From CAZCZY01 sp964503525 (GTDB lineage Bacteria; Patescibacteriota; JAUYIX01): 26,153 nt of DNA. The stretch covers positions 1-26,153 of the forward strand of contig CAZCZY010000049.1 in assembly GCA_964503525.1 (NCBI GenBank). Direction: 5' to 3'. Positions 14,837 to 22,536 of this stretch are shown in pieces. Made by a program: the position numbers and the translations under genes. Positions within the stretch are counted from its first letter, which is position 1. Each line of letters opens with the position of its first letter. The notes beneath the pieces were generated by a model. That model was given only the letters and a program-made list of their open reading frames with translations, was not told the origin of the DNA and did no database searches.

Positions 14837-15217
14837 GAATAGTCCGCCTATCAAGATGTATTGGAAAAGCCTTCCAATTGCGGCGCATTCCAAGGCCTGC
14901 TCCATGATCTCTTCTGCAACGGTGGGATCTTTTTCCTCACTTGCCTTGCGAGATAAATCGCTCGCGTGCTGTCTAAACAAAAAAACGTGTTGCGCCCGCT
15001 CGTCATCACCCATGGTCGAACCCTGCTCAAGCAGCTCCATAAGCGCAGACACGGAGAAACGAGGCTCATGGGGCTTTCCAGAATTAATGATAACGAGTGG
15101 GTCCGTAAACGCACGCGCCTTCAAGGTCCACCCTTGTTTTACGAGCTCTGCTCGCACAGCTTTAAGGTCGAGATTGATGGTTGAGTCTCCAGCGGCCTTA
15201 GGATCCTTAGTGGTCAA
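14822..15217 (-). CDS. Small soluble protein, unknown function
   Basis: 131 residues, starting at TTG 15217. The start is fixed by a perfect AGGAGGT five bases upstream (15229-15223). The terminator begins inside its last codons. There is no membrane segment or signal. The first half looks α/β (DLKAVRAELVKQGWTLKAR, DPLVIINSGK). The second half is helical and acidic/basic mixed (ERAQHVFLFRQHASDLSRKA, AEEIMEQALECAAIGRLF). I do not recognise a family. The longer plus-strand frame at 14856-15356 overlaps it but lacks any start signal and would run into gatB. Like the neighbouring 85-aa gene it is a single-gene unit. Confidence 0.8.
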   Translation of the reverse strand: MTTKDPKAAGDSTINLDLKAVRAELVKQGWTLKARAFTDPLVIINSGKPHEPRFSVSALMELLEQGSTMGDDERAQHVFLFRQHASDLSRKASEEKDPTVAEEIMEQALECAAIGRLFQYILIGGLFGPSR

Positions 15218-15235
15218 AGAACACCTCCTACAAAT

Positions 15236-15264
15236 GAAATATCGCGGATGCCGCGTTCTGTCAA
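15236..15264 (-). promoter_or_regulatory. Promoter of the 14822 gene with palindrome in the spacer
   Basis: TTGACA (15264-15259), a 17-base spacer and TATTTC (15241-15236). The spacer holds a perfect inverted repeat, CGCGG-CAT-CCGCG (15255-15243). A dimeric regulator bound there would block RNA polymerase. Alternatively, the palindrome with the T-rich bases after it is a weak gatB terminator. Confidence 0.55.
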
Positions 15265-15272
15265 TTACTAAG

Positions 15273-16751
15273 CTAGCCCAGTTTTTTCTTCAATATTTCC
15301 TGAATGATCGTTGGATTTGCCTTGCCCTTGGTTTCCTTCATCACCATACCGACTAAATATTGCATTGCACGACCTTTCCCGGCACGAACATCAGCTACTG
15401 GTTTGGGATTAGCTACTATTACTTTTTCGGTAAAAGCATCTAGTTCGCTCGCATCGGATATTTGCAAAAGGTCACCGTCACGCGCAACGGTCGAGGGGTC
15501 GCTACCGTTCAAAAACATATCTGCAAGAACAGTTTGCGCAGCACTCGAATTAATCTCGTTGCGATACAGCATTTTTAGAAATTCAGCAAAATTTTCTGGT
15601 GTGATGCGGACCTTTGCAATGCCGATTGCAGCTTTATTCAAGTGTTTGGTGAGTTCTACCAAAATCCAATTTGCTGCGGCCTTAAAAAGCGCTTTACGAT
15701 CTTTTGCGCTCACTTTTTCATCTGACGACTTTAGCCAGGCCTCAAGCTCACTCGTTACGTGCTCAAAAAAGCTAGCGGCATCTGGGTCGTTTGTCAGCTG
15801 TTCGGCCTGAGCAGTCGGCAATCCGTACTCAGTCTCAAAACGCTTTACTTTTTTCTGTGGCAATTCTGGAAGTTTTTTCCGGATCTCTTGCAAAAAAGCA
15901 TCATCCGGTTCTAATGGCGGTAAATCCGGTTCGGGAAAATAGCGATAGTCACTCATCTCTTCTTTGGATCTTTGCGACACGGTTTCTTCGCGGTCGTCCA
16001 GCCACCCCCGTGTCTCCCGAATCATCTTGCCTTCTCCGCCGACTTCTAAAATGGCCGTGTGGCGTTCGATCTCATAGGTCAGCGCGCGTTCAATCGAACG
16101 AAACGAATTCATATTCTTGATTTCTGTGATCGGCGTTTTGCGTCCATCATCCGCAATGACATTAATATTGGCGTCGCACCGCATTTGTCCTTTCTCCATG
16201 TCAGCATTTGACACATGCAGTGTTCGCAATATGGTACGAAATTGCTGCGCAAATTGACGAGCCTCTTGCGGAGTAGACATATCTGGCTCGGACACAGTCT
16301 CGATCAGCGGTGTTCCTGCCCGATTAAAATCGATCAAACTGTAATCCGACTTTGCTGGGTGTGTCGCCTTGGCCGCATCCTCTTCTAGATGGATGCGAAT
16401 TAGTCGCACGGTCTTAGGTCCATCGGGGGTTTCCAGTTCTAGTTTGCCGCCAATGCAAATTGGTTCGTCATATTGACTAATCTGATAGCCCTTAGGTAAG
16501 TCCGGATAAAAATAATTTTTACGATCGAACTTAGAATGCTTGGCGATCTTACTGCCAACCGCCATCCCAGTCATAATAGCGAGCTCAACAGCGCGTTGAT
16601 TGGTCACCGGTAAACTACCGGGGAGGCCCAAACAAATCGGACAAACATTAACATTTGGCTCAACGCCGTCCGTTTTATTGGCACAGCCACAAAACATTTT
16701 TGTTTTGGTCGCAAGCTGCGCGTGGATTTCTAGACCGATGAGGGTTTTCAT
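15273..16751 (-). CDS. gatB: Asp-tRNA(Asn)/Glu-tRNA(Gln) amidotransferase subunit B
   Basis: GatB is the kinase-like subunit of GatCAB, which converts Glu-tRNA(Gln) and Asp-tRNA(Asn) to the amides. The start is ATG 16751 (MKTLIGLEIHAQL), giving 492 aa; a GTG at 16769 would add six residues of no family character. The catalytic cradle (~1-290) has TKTKMFCGC and CPICLGLPGSLP, the four zinc cysteines, then FDRKNYFYPDLPKGYQISQ. The C-terminal helical and YqeY-type tail ends ANPTIIQEILKKKLG. gatA and gatC are not in the window. It follows rplA after 81 bases with its own -10 candidate, and is upstream of an orphan gene in the same direction. Confidence 0.96.
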   Translation of the reverse strand: MKTLIGLEIHAQLATKTKMFCGCANKTDGVEPNVNVCPICLGLPGSLPVTNQRAVELAIMTGMAVGSKIAKHSKFDRKNYFYPDLPKGYQISQYDEPICIGGKLELETPDGPKTVRLIRIHLEEDAAKATHPAKSDYSLIDFNRAGTPLIETVSEPDMSTPQEARQFAQQFRTILRTLHVSNADMEKGQMRCDANINVIADDGRKTPITEIKNMNSFRSIERALTYEIERHTAILEVGGEGKMIRETRGWLDDREETVSQRSKEEMSDYRYFPEPDLPPLEPDDAFLQEIRKKLPELPQKKVKRFETEYGLPTAQAEQLTNDPDAASFFEHVTSELEAWLKSSDEKVSAKDRKALFKAAANWILVELTKHLNKAAIGIAKVRITPENFAEFLKMLYRNEINSSAAQTVLADMFLNGSDPSTVARDGDLLQISDASELDAFTEKVIVANPKPVADVRAGKGRAMQYLVGMVMKETKGKANPTIIQEILKKKLG

Positions 16752-16782
16752 ACGTTTAAATAGTGGCACAAACGATTACTCT

Positions 16783-16788
16783 ATTGTA
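16783..16788 (-). promoter_or_regulatory. gatB -10 candidate
   Basis: TACAAT (16788-16783) lies in the rplA-gatB gap, with about 25 bases from the predicted start to ATG 16751. No convincing -35 and no Shine-Dalgarno are visible. Confidence 0.35.
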
Positions 16789-16832
16789 CCCCAATCCTCA
16801 AGCTAATCACTGCCAAATTGTAACCGTGCGAT

Positions 16833-17516
16833 CTAACCCTTGATCGCGAGCTTAATCCCTGGCCCCATGGTTGTGGCCAACGTCACAGACTTAAAGTAAC
16901 CGCCCTTAACGCCATCAGGCTTGACGCCTCGAATCGCATCCAGTGCAGTTTCAATATTTTTCTTGAGATCTTCGATCTTGAATGACTTTTTTCCAACGGG
17001 CATGTGCACAATGCCATACTCGTCATTTTTAAAGTTTGCTTTGCCGGCTTTAATAGCCTTAATCATCTTGGCTACGTCCGGACCGACCGTTTCTGTCTTG
17101 GGATTTGGCATGAGCCCGCGAGGTCCTAATATCTTTGCCACCTTGCCAAGCTTAGGCATCATGTCAGGACTTGCCACGAGCACATCAAAGTCAAGTTTGC
17201 TGGAGGTACGAATTTTCTCGACTAAATCATCCCCCGCCACGATATCAGCGCCCGCAGCTTTGGCCGCGGCAGAAAATTTATCTGAAACAATGGCAGCTAC
17301 TTTGAGCGTCTTGCCTGTTCCCGCGGGCAAAGCAGCCGAGCCACGCACCGTCTGATCAGAAAGTTTGGGATCAATGCCTAGGCGCACGTGTAACTCAACC
17401 GTGCTATCAAACTTTTCGTCTGATTTTTCTTTTACGAATGCGAGCGCCTCATCTAGAGCTACCTTCATTGTAGGCGCGGACTTGGCAAGGGCAGTATATC
17501 GTTTGCTGTGTGACAT
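16833..17516 (-). CDS. rplA: Large ribosomal subunit protein uL1
   Basis: 227-residue uL1, the L1 stalk protein that helps move deacylated tRNA out of the E site. In many bacteria it also represses its own operon by binding a stalk-like mRNA site. Recognisable blocks are the N-terminal MSHSKRYTALAK, ELHVRLGIDPKLSDQTVRG, LVASPDMMPKLGKVAKILGP, RGLMPNPKTETV and the C-terminal VKGGYFKSVTLATTMGPGIK. The length and ends are normal. It lies two bases after the rplK stop, so translation is probably coupled. rplJ and rplL do not follow; gatB does. Confidence 0.97.
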   Translation of the reverse strand: MSHSKRYTALAKSAPTMKVALDEALAFVKEKSDEKFDSTVELHVRLGIDPKLSDQTVRGSAALPAGTGKTLKVAAIVSDKFSAAAKAAGADIVAGDDLVEKIRTSSKLDFDVLVASPDMMPKLGKVAKILGPRGLMPNPKTETVGPDVAKMIKAIKAGKANFKNDEYGIVHMPVGKKSFKIEDLKKNIETALDAIRGVKPDGVKGGYFKSVTLATTMGPGIKLAIKG

Positions 17517-17518
17517 AA

Positions 17519-17941
17519 CTATTTTTTAACGGTCAAGCCCATGCTGCGTGCTGTACCTGCAATAATGCGCATGGCCATATCAACATCATTGGCATTGAGG
17601 TCTTCTTTCTTGACTTCGGCGATTTTTTTAAGATCAGCCTCGGTGACCGTTCCTACTTTGCTCTTGTTTGGTTCGCCCGAGCCTTTTTGAATCTTAGCTG
17701 CTTTCTTGAGTAGCTCGGCCGCCGGTGGCGATTTTAGAATAAACGTAAAACTGCGATCTTCAAAAACGGTGACTTCGACCGGGATGATGTTATCCATCCC
17801 TCGGGTTTTCTCGTTAAAGTCCTTGGTAAAGTTTGGCAAATTAATGCCGTGCGGCCCGAGCGCTGTAGCGACTGGTGGCGCAGGTGTGGCTTTACCGGCT
17901 GGTAGTTGCAATTTTACGATTGTCTTAATTTTCTTTGCCAT
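17519..17941 (-). CDS. rplK: Large ribosomal subunit protein uL11
   Basis: 140-residue uL11, the stalk-base protein of the GTPase-associated centre. The N-terminal domain begins MAKKIKTIVKLQLPAGKA. The C-terminal rRNA-binding domain has RSFTFILKSPPAAELLKKAA, GSGEPNKSKVG and the end GTARSMGLTV, all typical. The proline-rich loop usually reading PPVGPALGQ is PPVATALGP here (residues 22-30), changing Gly25, Pro26 and Gln30. This loop is the known thiostrepton/micrococcin contact. The gene is 47 bases after nusG and two bases before rplA. Confidence 0.97.
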   Translation of the reverse strand: MAKKIKTIVKLQLPAGKATPAPPVATALGPHGINLPNFTKDFNEKTRGMDNIIPVEVTVFEDRSFTFILKSPPAAELLKKAAKIQKGSGEPNKSKVGTVTEADLKKIAEVKKEDLNANDVDMAMRIIAGTARSMGLTVKK

Positions 17942-17988
17942 GATGGACCGTATAGTAGAGTTGAGTTTCTTAGACGAACAATCTAGCG

Positions 17989-18534
17989 CTAAATCTTCCT
18001 AATCTGCAAGAAATCGAGTTCAACTGGGGTCTCGCGACCGAACATGTTGACCAAGACCTTAACTTGACCTTTTTCTTCGTTGACGTTGCTGACCTTGCCA
18101 TCAAAGTCCTTAAACGGACCATCGGTGATCTTTACCGCATCCCCTGCCTTAACATCGATCTTGTATTTGGGTTCGGCGACGCCCATGCGCTTTTGTAAGC
18201 GCTCGACTTCACCACGATCAATTGGGGTTGGAATTGTGCCACTACCTACAAAGCCTGTGACGCTTGGTGTGTTACGAACCACATACCACGAATCGTCAGT
18301 CACGATCATTTCGACTAATACGTAGCCTGGGAAAATCTTTTCCTCGACGGTTACGCGCTTGCCGCTCTTAATCTTGATCTTTTTTTCCTTGGGAACGAGC
18401 ACATTAAAAATCTTATCGCCCATATCAAGCGATTCGATGCGCTGCTTTAAATTGCGCGTGACGTTCTCTTCATACCCTGAATAGGTGTGGAGGACATACC
18501 AATTGCGCTCTTTTTTTCCTAATTGTCGTGCCAT
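17989..18534 (-). CDS. nusG: Transcription elongation/antitermination factor NusG
   Basis: 181 aa, full length for two-domain NusG. The NGN domain has NWYVLHTYSGYEENVTRNL, then the loop VPKEKKIKIKSGKRVTVEEK and FPGYVLVEM, and TPSVTGFVG, and binds the RNA polymerase clamp. The C-terminal KOW domain has VKAGDAVKITDGPFKDFDG and binds S10 or Rho. It heads nusG-rplK-rplA. secE, the usual upstream neighbour, is absent: the ~140-base gap to the next gene holds only a terminator, a promoter and a short hairpin. Confidence 0.97.
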   Translation of the reverse strand: MARQLGKKERNWYVLHTYSGYEENVTRNLKQRIESLDMGDKIFNVLVPKEKKIKIKSGKRVTVEEKIFPGYVLVEMIVTDDSWYVVRNTPSVTGFVGSGTIPTPIDRGEVERLQKRMGVAEPKYKIDVKAGDAVKITDGPFKDFDGKVSNVNEEKGQVKVLVNMFGRETPVELDFLQIRKI

Positions 18535-18557
18535 GTTGGCTAAAACTTCTCGGTTTT

Positions 18558-18576
18558 AAAAAGACCCCTCCCGGGG
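18558..18576 (-). terminator. Possible attenuator in the nusG leader
   Basis: CCCC-GGGA-GGGG (18576-18565; five pairs if the flanking G-U is counted) is followed by TCTTTTT (to 18558). It lies between the nusG promoter and its ATG, so it would end transcription before the operon. Confidence 0.4.
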
Positions 18577-18585
18577 CACGACTGA

Positions 18586-18614
18586 TTTATAGCATGGGTC
18601 CACTGGGCACGCAA
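18586..18614 (-). promoter_or_regulatory. Promoter of nusG-rplK-rplA
   Basis: TTGCGT (18614-18609), a 17-base spacer and TATAAA (18591-18586). The predicted leader is about 45-50 bases. Confidence 0.6.
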
Positions 18615-18648
18615 GAAAAAGAAAGGGTCGCAACTTTTGCAACCCTTT
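18612..18648 (-). terminator. Intrinsic terminator after the DUF5680-like gene
   Basis: A 12-bp stem with one G-U pair (AAAGGGTTGCAA with TTGCGACCCTTT, loop AAG) spans 18648-18622. The T-rich tract TCTTTTTCTTG follows and overlaps the nusG -35. Confidence 0.85.
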
Positions 18649-18673
18649 ATGAAGTACCGCGGCCGCCGGGTGC

Positions 18674-19183
18674 TTATTTAAGCATCATCCCCCAGTACTC
18701 GTGCTCCCCGACGACGAGCGTGCCATGGATATCGCCGCCTGGTTTGACGTCGTGTTCCAGAATCCGCTCGCAGCCGGAAAAATGCTCAAACGAAGACTCG
18801 TTTACGACGTTGACGTACTCGAGCCGCTTGCCATCACGCTCAAGCGTCAAACCAGACTCACCACGACCGCCGTGAAACTCGTTGTTGCCATAGGCGTTCC
18901 GAAGAACGCCTTTGAGGAACTTGAGAGCTCGCTTTTCGTACCAGCCACCGTAGTTCATGACCCAGACCGGCAGATTGTCCCGCCAGATTGTGGTAAAGCC
19001 CCACGACTTGGGACTGCCCGGGACGACACAGTAGGCATCGGTAAGTTTCCATTGGCCATCGATTTGTTCGATAATCCTGAAGCCCGGCCAGTGGTCATCG
19101 GCAATTTCTTTCGCCCCATTGACCCAGCCCTTGGCCATGGCTCTGTAAAAGAACGTGCCGACTCGCTCAACGTGCGTTTGCAT
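18674..19183 (-). CDS. DUF5680-like protein
   Basis: 169 residues from ATG 19183, with GAGGTG four bases upstream (19193-19188). The central pattern, aromatic- and Gly-rich with GFRIIEQIDGQWKLTDAYCV, FTTIWRDNLPVWVMNYGGWY and later EFHGGRGE, LEYVNVVNESSFEHFSGCER, resembles DUF5680 as I remember it; the assignment is by pattern only. There is no membrane helix, so it is probably cytoplasmic, and its function is unknown. It lies 90 bases after the RND gene on the same strand and has its own ribosome-binding site and a strong terminator. Confidence 0.7.
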   Translation of the reverse strand: MQTHVERVGTFFYRAMAKGWVNGAKEIADDHWPGFRIIEQIDGQWKLTDAYCVVPGSPKSWGFTTIWRDNLPVWVMNYGGWYEKRALKFLKGVLRNAYGNNEFHGGRGESGLTLERDGKRLEYVNVVNESSFEHFSGCERILEHDVKPGGDIHGTLVVGEHEYWGMMLK

Positions 19184-19273
19184 TCGTCACCTCATTTCGT
19201 ACCTCGTTTACAACCGAGCGCCGTAGGCTAGCACTGGCCTTTGTCGTATGTCTACCGTGCGAACAACGGCCAC

Positions 19274-21952
19274 CTAGGAGCTTCTTTGACCCAAGCGCTT
19301 TACGCGCTCGCGAAACGCTTCCGCTACCACATAAAATGCTGGAAAAGCCATGATGACCAAAACGACACTCGATGACAGACCAAAGATGATGGTGTACGCC
19401 AGCGGCTCCCAAAATGGATCAGAGAGAGCAAGAGGCAACAATCCAGCAATCGTGGTAAGCGAGGTTGCCAGCAACGCTCTAAAGCGCACCGACACAGCCA
19501 TGCTTATGGCTTCCCGGGCCGAACGCCCATCACGGCGATACTCGTTGGCCTGATCAACCAACACAATTGTGTTGTTTACGACCACGCCAGCCAGCGAAAT
19601 AATGCCGAGCATCACAAAGAAGCTCAATGAGTTATTGGTGACATAGAGGGCCGGAAATAAAACCGGAAATGACAGAGGGATCGCCAAGAAAATTAAGAGC
19701 GGCTGCGTGTACGAATTGAATTGCAACACGAGCAAGCCGTACATAACGATGAGCGCAATCGCGAGGGCAAGTGCAGCGGATTCAAAAGACTCAACATTCT
19801 CGCCTTCTTGTCCAAGGTCTATTGCGACCGCATCAGATCGTAGACTCAACCCGTCGAGACGCGCTGCCGTGTACTCATCCGTGACAGCTTTTTGTAAATC
19901 TAAAACGAGGTTGGTTTTTTCTGGATCAGAAATTTTTGCACGAACTTGTGCAAACCGACTGCCGTCAATTTTAGCTAGCACATCAAAGCGATCAACGACG
20001 ACTTCCGTGACTGATTCATCGTCTGCTAATTCTTGCGACTCGAGAAATGTCTTGACATCCGCAGTGCCCGCTTTTAGTAACACGTCGGAATCTGCCTTGA
20101 CGCGTACGATCAGTTGATAGTCATCCACTGGCGGTCCCACCGTCGCTGGCCGAACAGTGATCCGCGCGCCCGGTTGCGTCGCGAAGCGATTTTGCATCGC
20201 CTCTGAAATTTCTGGCGCAGTTCGGTCGCGATCAACAACGGTGGTGAGGTCAGCCACGAGCAGCGCGTTTTTTTCGTTCGCGCCAAAATAGGTCACAGCG
20301 GTTAAATCTTCCCCAGCCTCATCGAGGAGTTGTTGTTCAAACTCTTGGGTAATGGATTCTGCGCCAACGAGCGTGGTGCTCTCGTCAAAATCTATTGTTA
20401 CGAAAATCTGGTCCGTATCCTTGGCAGACGGAAAGACAGAAAAATCAAGCTTAGCTGCAAAACTTGCGCCGTATATCACTAGCGCAATTGTCCCCAGGAT
20501 TATTGCAGCGGTTTTCCAGGGCCTACCAACATAATCATGTACGAGTCGGCTAATGTGCAGACTCAAACGAGCCGCCTGTCGGCCCGGACCATTCAAGGCC
20601 ACGTCAATCAAGCGGCTGGCTGTGTCACGGGGCTGCCCTGACGGCGGCCGTTTGTCCCGAATAAATATATTCCCGAGCCACGGTACAATCGTAAATGCCA
20701 GAAAAAGTGATACAGCAAGCGCAGTAATAACGGTGACGGGGATGAGAATAATAAATTTCCCAAGTACGCCCGAGATATAGAGCATTGGTACAAAAACCAA
20801 CATGTTGGTCCAGGTACCTGCGATGACCGACGTCCCCACGCTGCCCACGGCCGTATAAATCGCGTCCAAACCCTTGTGTCCCTTTGCTTTGGCACGTTCC
20901 ATTGCATCGATAACTACGGTGGCATTGTCGACAAACATACCGAGCGCCAACACAAGCGCAAATAAGGAAATGATGTTGAGCGTATAGCCGATCATATACA
21001 GAGCAATAAGGACTGCAGCAAAAACGAGTGGGATAAAAATTCCCGCCACGATTGATGCGCGCCAGCCGATCAAACAGAGTGTTATCAATACGCCGACGAG
21101 CAACCCAGCACCGGCGTTGCCTTCGAGCTGCGTGAGTTGTTCCAGCACGCTTGGAGACACATCGCCACCGTACGTGACCGTGAACCCCTTGAGATCACCT
21201 GTTTTTTTATAGTCACTGACTTTTTCTTTTACATCGTCCGAGAGATCGACTACTCCAGCATCCGATTTACGTACCACGCCAATTGCGGCCGCATTCTCAT
21301 ATCTAAAGGCTTCATCGTCGCGAACCCCAACACGATTAAAGCCAGTCGCGACATCGAGCGATTGCCCCGTCAGTGGATTGAGTTGCGCTTCGATGACAGG
21401 AATATTTTCGGCCTGCGCAACGAGCGGACTTTTTTCAACTTCCTTAGCAAGTTCCAGTGCTTTGGCCTGCAACTCTGCCTCAGAGAAATCCCCGCTGATA
21501 TTAAAAATTAAATCATGCTTGCCATCAAAGGCGCCGGCGTTGATGGTGCGGTAGTCTATTTCAGCACCCTCCGGAAGATGCACGGATTTTTCGATGGCTT
21601 TCTGCATTAGCTCCGCTCCTTTTTCTGACGATAGGTCTTCATCAAATTCGGCTACGATCACGGCACCGACTGGCGAAGTAGTGGATGTAACACGCGTAAC
21701 TTCTGCTAGCTCGGCTGCAGCTTTTTCGATGGGGACGGTAACCTCAAGATCTACGCGACGTGCATCATTTATAAAGTACGAACCCTCCACGATTACTACT
21801 GGCACTTCGACGGGCGGAAATCCCTCAACCTCTAAGAACCGCGTATAGGAGAGATAGCCTAAGGCCAAAATACTCAAAAACAGCAGCGTCGTGATGCGAT
21901 AGTTCTTGATAAACGCCACGCTAAAGCGCGCGACAACAGATTTAGAATTCAT
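19274..21952 (-). CDS. RND-superfamily transporter (AcrB-like, short)
   Basis: 892-residue RND permease, shorter than AcrB (~1050). The order is TM1 (about 18-38), a first external loop, a TM2-TM6 bundle (about 280-430), TM7 (about 480-500), a second external loop, and TM8-TM12 (about 724-880). Both halves are complete. TM4 reads GMFVDNATVVIDAMERAKAKG, so AcrB Asp407 is kept (D342) and Asp408 is Asn (N343). TM10 reads AGVVVNNTIVLVDQANEYR, with Asn at the Lys940 position (N794). No membrane-fusion or outer-membrane partner is adjacent. Substrates cannot be predicted. It is downstream of two surface or membrane protein genes on the same strand. Confidence 0.92.
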   Translation of the reverse strand: MNSKSVVARFSVAFIKNYRITTLLFLSILALGYLSYTRFLEVEGFPPVEVPVVIVEGSYFINDARRVDLEVTVPIEKAAAELAEVTRVTSTTSPVGAVIVAEFDEDLSSEKGAELMQKAIEKSVHLPEGAEIDYRTINAGAFDGKHDLIFNISGDFSEAELQAKALELAKEVEKSPLVAQAENIPVIEAQLNPLTGQSLDVATGFNRVGVRDDEAFRYENAAAIGVVRKSDAGVVDLSDDVKEKVSDYKKTGDLKGFTVTYGGDVSPSVLEQLTQLEGNAGAGLLVGVLITLCLIGWRASIVAGIFIPLVFAAVLIALYMIGYTLNIISLFALVLALGMFVDNATVVIDAMERAKAKGHKGLDAIYTAVGSVGTSVIAGTWTNMLVFVPMLYISGVLGKFIILIPVTVITALAVSLFLAFTIVPWLGNIFIRDKRPPSGQPRDTASRLIDVALNGPGRQAARLSLHISRLVHDYVGRPWKTAAIILGTIALVIYGASFAAKLDFSVFPSAKDTDQIFVTIDFDESTTLVGAESITQEFEQQLLDEAGEDLTAVTYFGANEKNALLVADLTTVVDRDRTAPEISEAMQNRFATQPGARITVRPATVGPPVDDYQLIVRVKADSDVLLKAGTADVKTFLESQELADDESVTEVVVDRFDVLAKIDGSRFAQVRAKISDPEKTNLVLDLQKAVTDEYTAARLDGLSLRSDAVAIDLGQEGENVESFESAALALAIALIVMYGLLVLQFNSYTQPLLIFLAIPLSFPVLFPALYVTNNSLSFFVMLGIISLAGVVVNNTIVLVDQANEYRRDGRSAREAISMAVSVRFRALLATSLTTIAGLLPLALSDPFWEPLAYTIIFGLSSSVVLVIMAFPAFYVVAEAFRERVKRLGQRSS

Positions 21953-22009
21953 GTAAGCACACCACCCTACCTAAGGTGACCACTAAAAGTCCAGCGAAAC
22001 TACTGCCTG

Positions 22010-22483
22010 CTACTCGGTCGCTGGTTTTGCTGGTTCGTTCGCCTTTGTATCGCTCTCTCCTTGCGAGTCCTTATCCGAACTTAGGCCAGAATCATTTTCC
22101 GATATATTGACCGGTGCGACATTAATAACTTTGCTTTCTGATTCGCGGTAGATGATGGCTCGTGTTGGGTAGATTAGTAGTCGATCTCCATTTTGTGCGT
22201 GTTGGTAAAAATCCGGATTGGCTGCGCGCAATTTTTCTACATCAACAATGCTTGCGATAGTTGGCTCCGCATCAGTGGGAACCAAGAAAATCTTTGCCAC
22301 CGACTCAATGGTGCGCTGGTTGGCTTCTTCTTGTTTTTGCGATTGAAAATCAGGTGAGCGCAGTTTTTGGTTTTGCCAAGCCATATAACCCAGCGCAGCA
22401 GCCAGAATCACCACGACGGCGATCAATACAGGTGTTTTCCAACGCTTTTTACCGGTTGGTTTGTTTTGTTGCGTCGACTCCAT
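22010..22483 (-). CDS. Single-pass membrane protein, unknown, probably CPR-conserved
   Basis: 157 residues. The basic N-terminus (TGKKRWKT) is followed by one membrane helix (about 17-36), then a short helical linker (SQKQEEANQRTIESVAKIF). A compact external domain follows, with PTIASIVDVEKLRAANPDFY, NGDRLLIYPTRAIIYRES and KVINVAPVN. This last pattern is, from memory, common in small CPR membrane proteins of unknown role. The C-terminus is an Asp/Ser/Glu/Lys-rich tail. It lies 53 bases after the collagen-like gene and 57 bases before the RND gene, and GGGTGG precedes the ATG. It is probably in one operon with them. Confidence 0.8.
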   Translation of the reverse strand: MESTQQNKPTGKKRWKTPVLIAVVVILAAALGYMAWQNQKLRSPDFQSQKQEEANQRTIESVAKIFLVPTDAEPTIASIVDVEKLRAANPDFYQHAQNGDRLLIYPTRAIIYRESESKVINVAPVNISENDSGLSSDKDSQGESDTKANEPAKPATE

Positions 22484-22536
22484 TCTGCCACCCTAAATCA
22501 AACTCTGCGCAGCGTCAAAAAAACGCAGCGGTACAG

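Noticed and set aside
14856..15356. 166-aa plus-strand frame
   Set aside because: Opposes the 131-aa gene, which has promoter, Shine-Dalgarno and terminator, and extends antisense into gatB.
18535..18673. A hidden secE before nusG
   Set aside because: The gap is filled by a terminator, a promoter and a hairpin, and no minus-strand frame there encodes a SecE-like helix.
22490..22536. Terminator between the collagen-like gene and the small TM gene
   Set aside because: There is a seven-T run on the minus strand, but no stem directly before it; GCGT/ACGC encloses the run instead.
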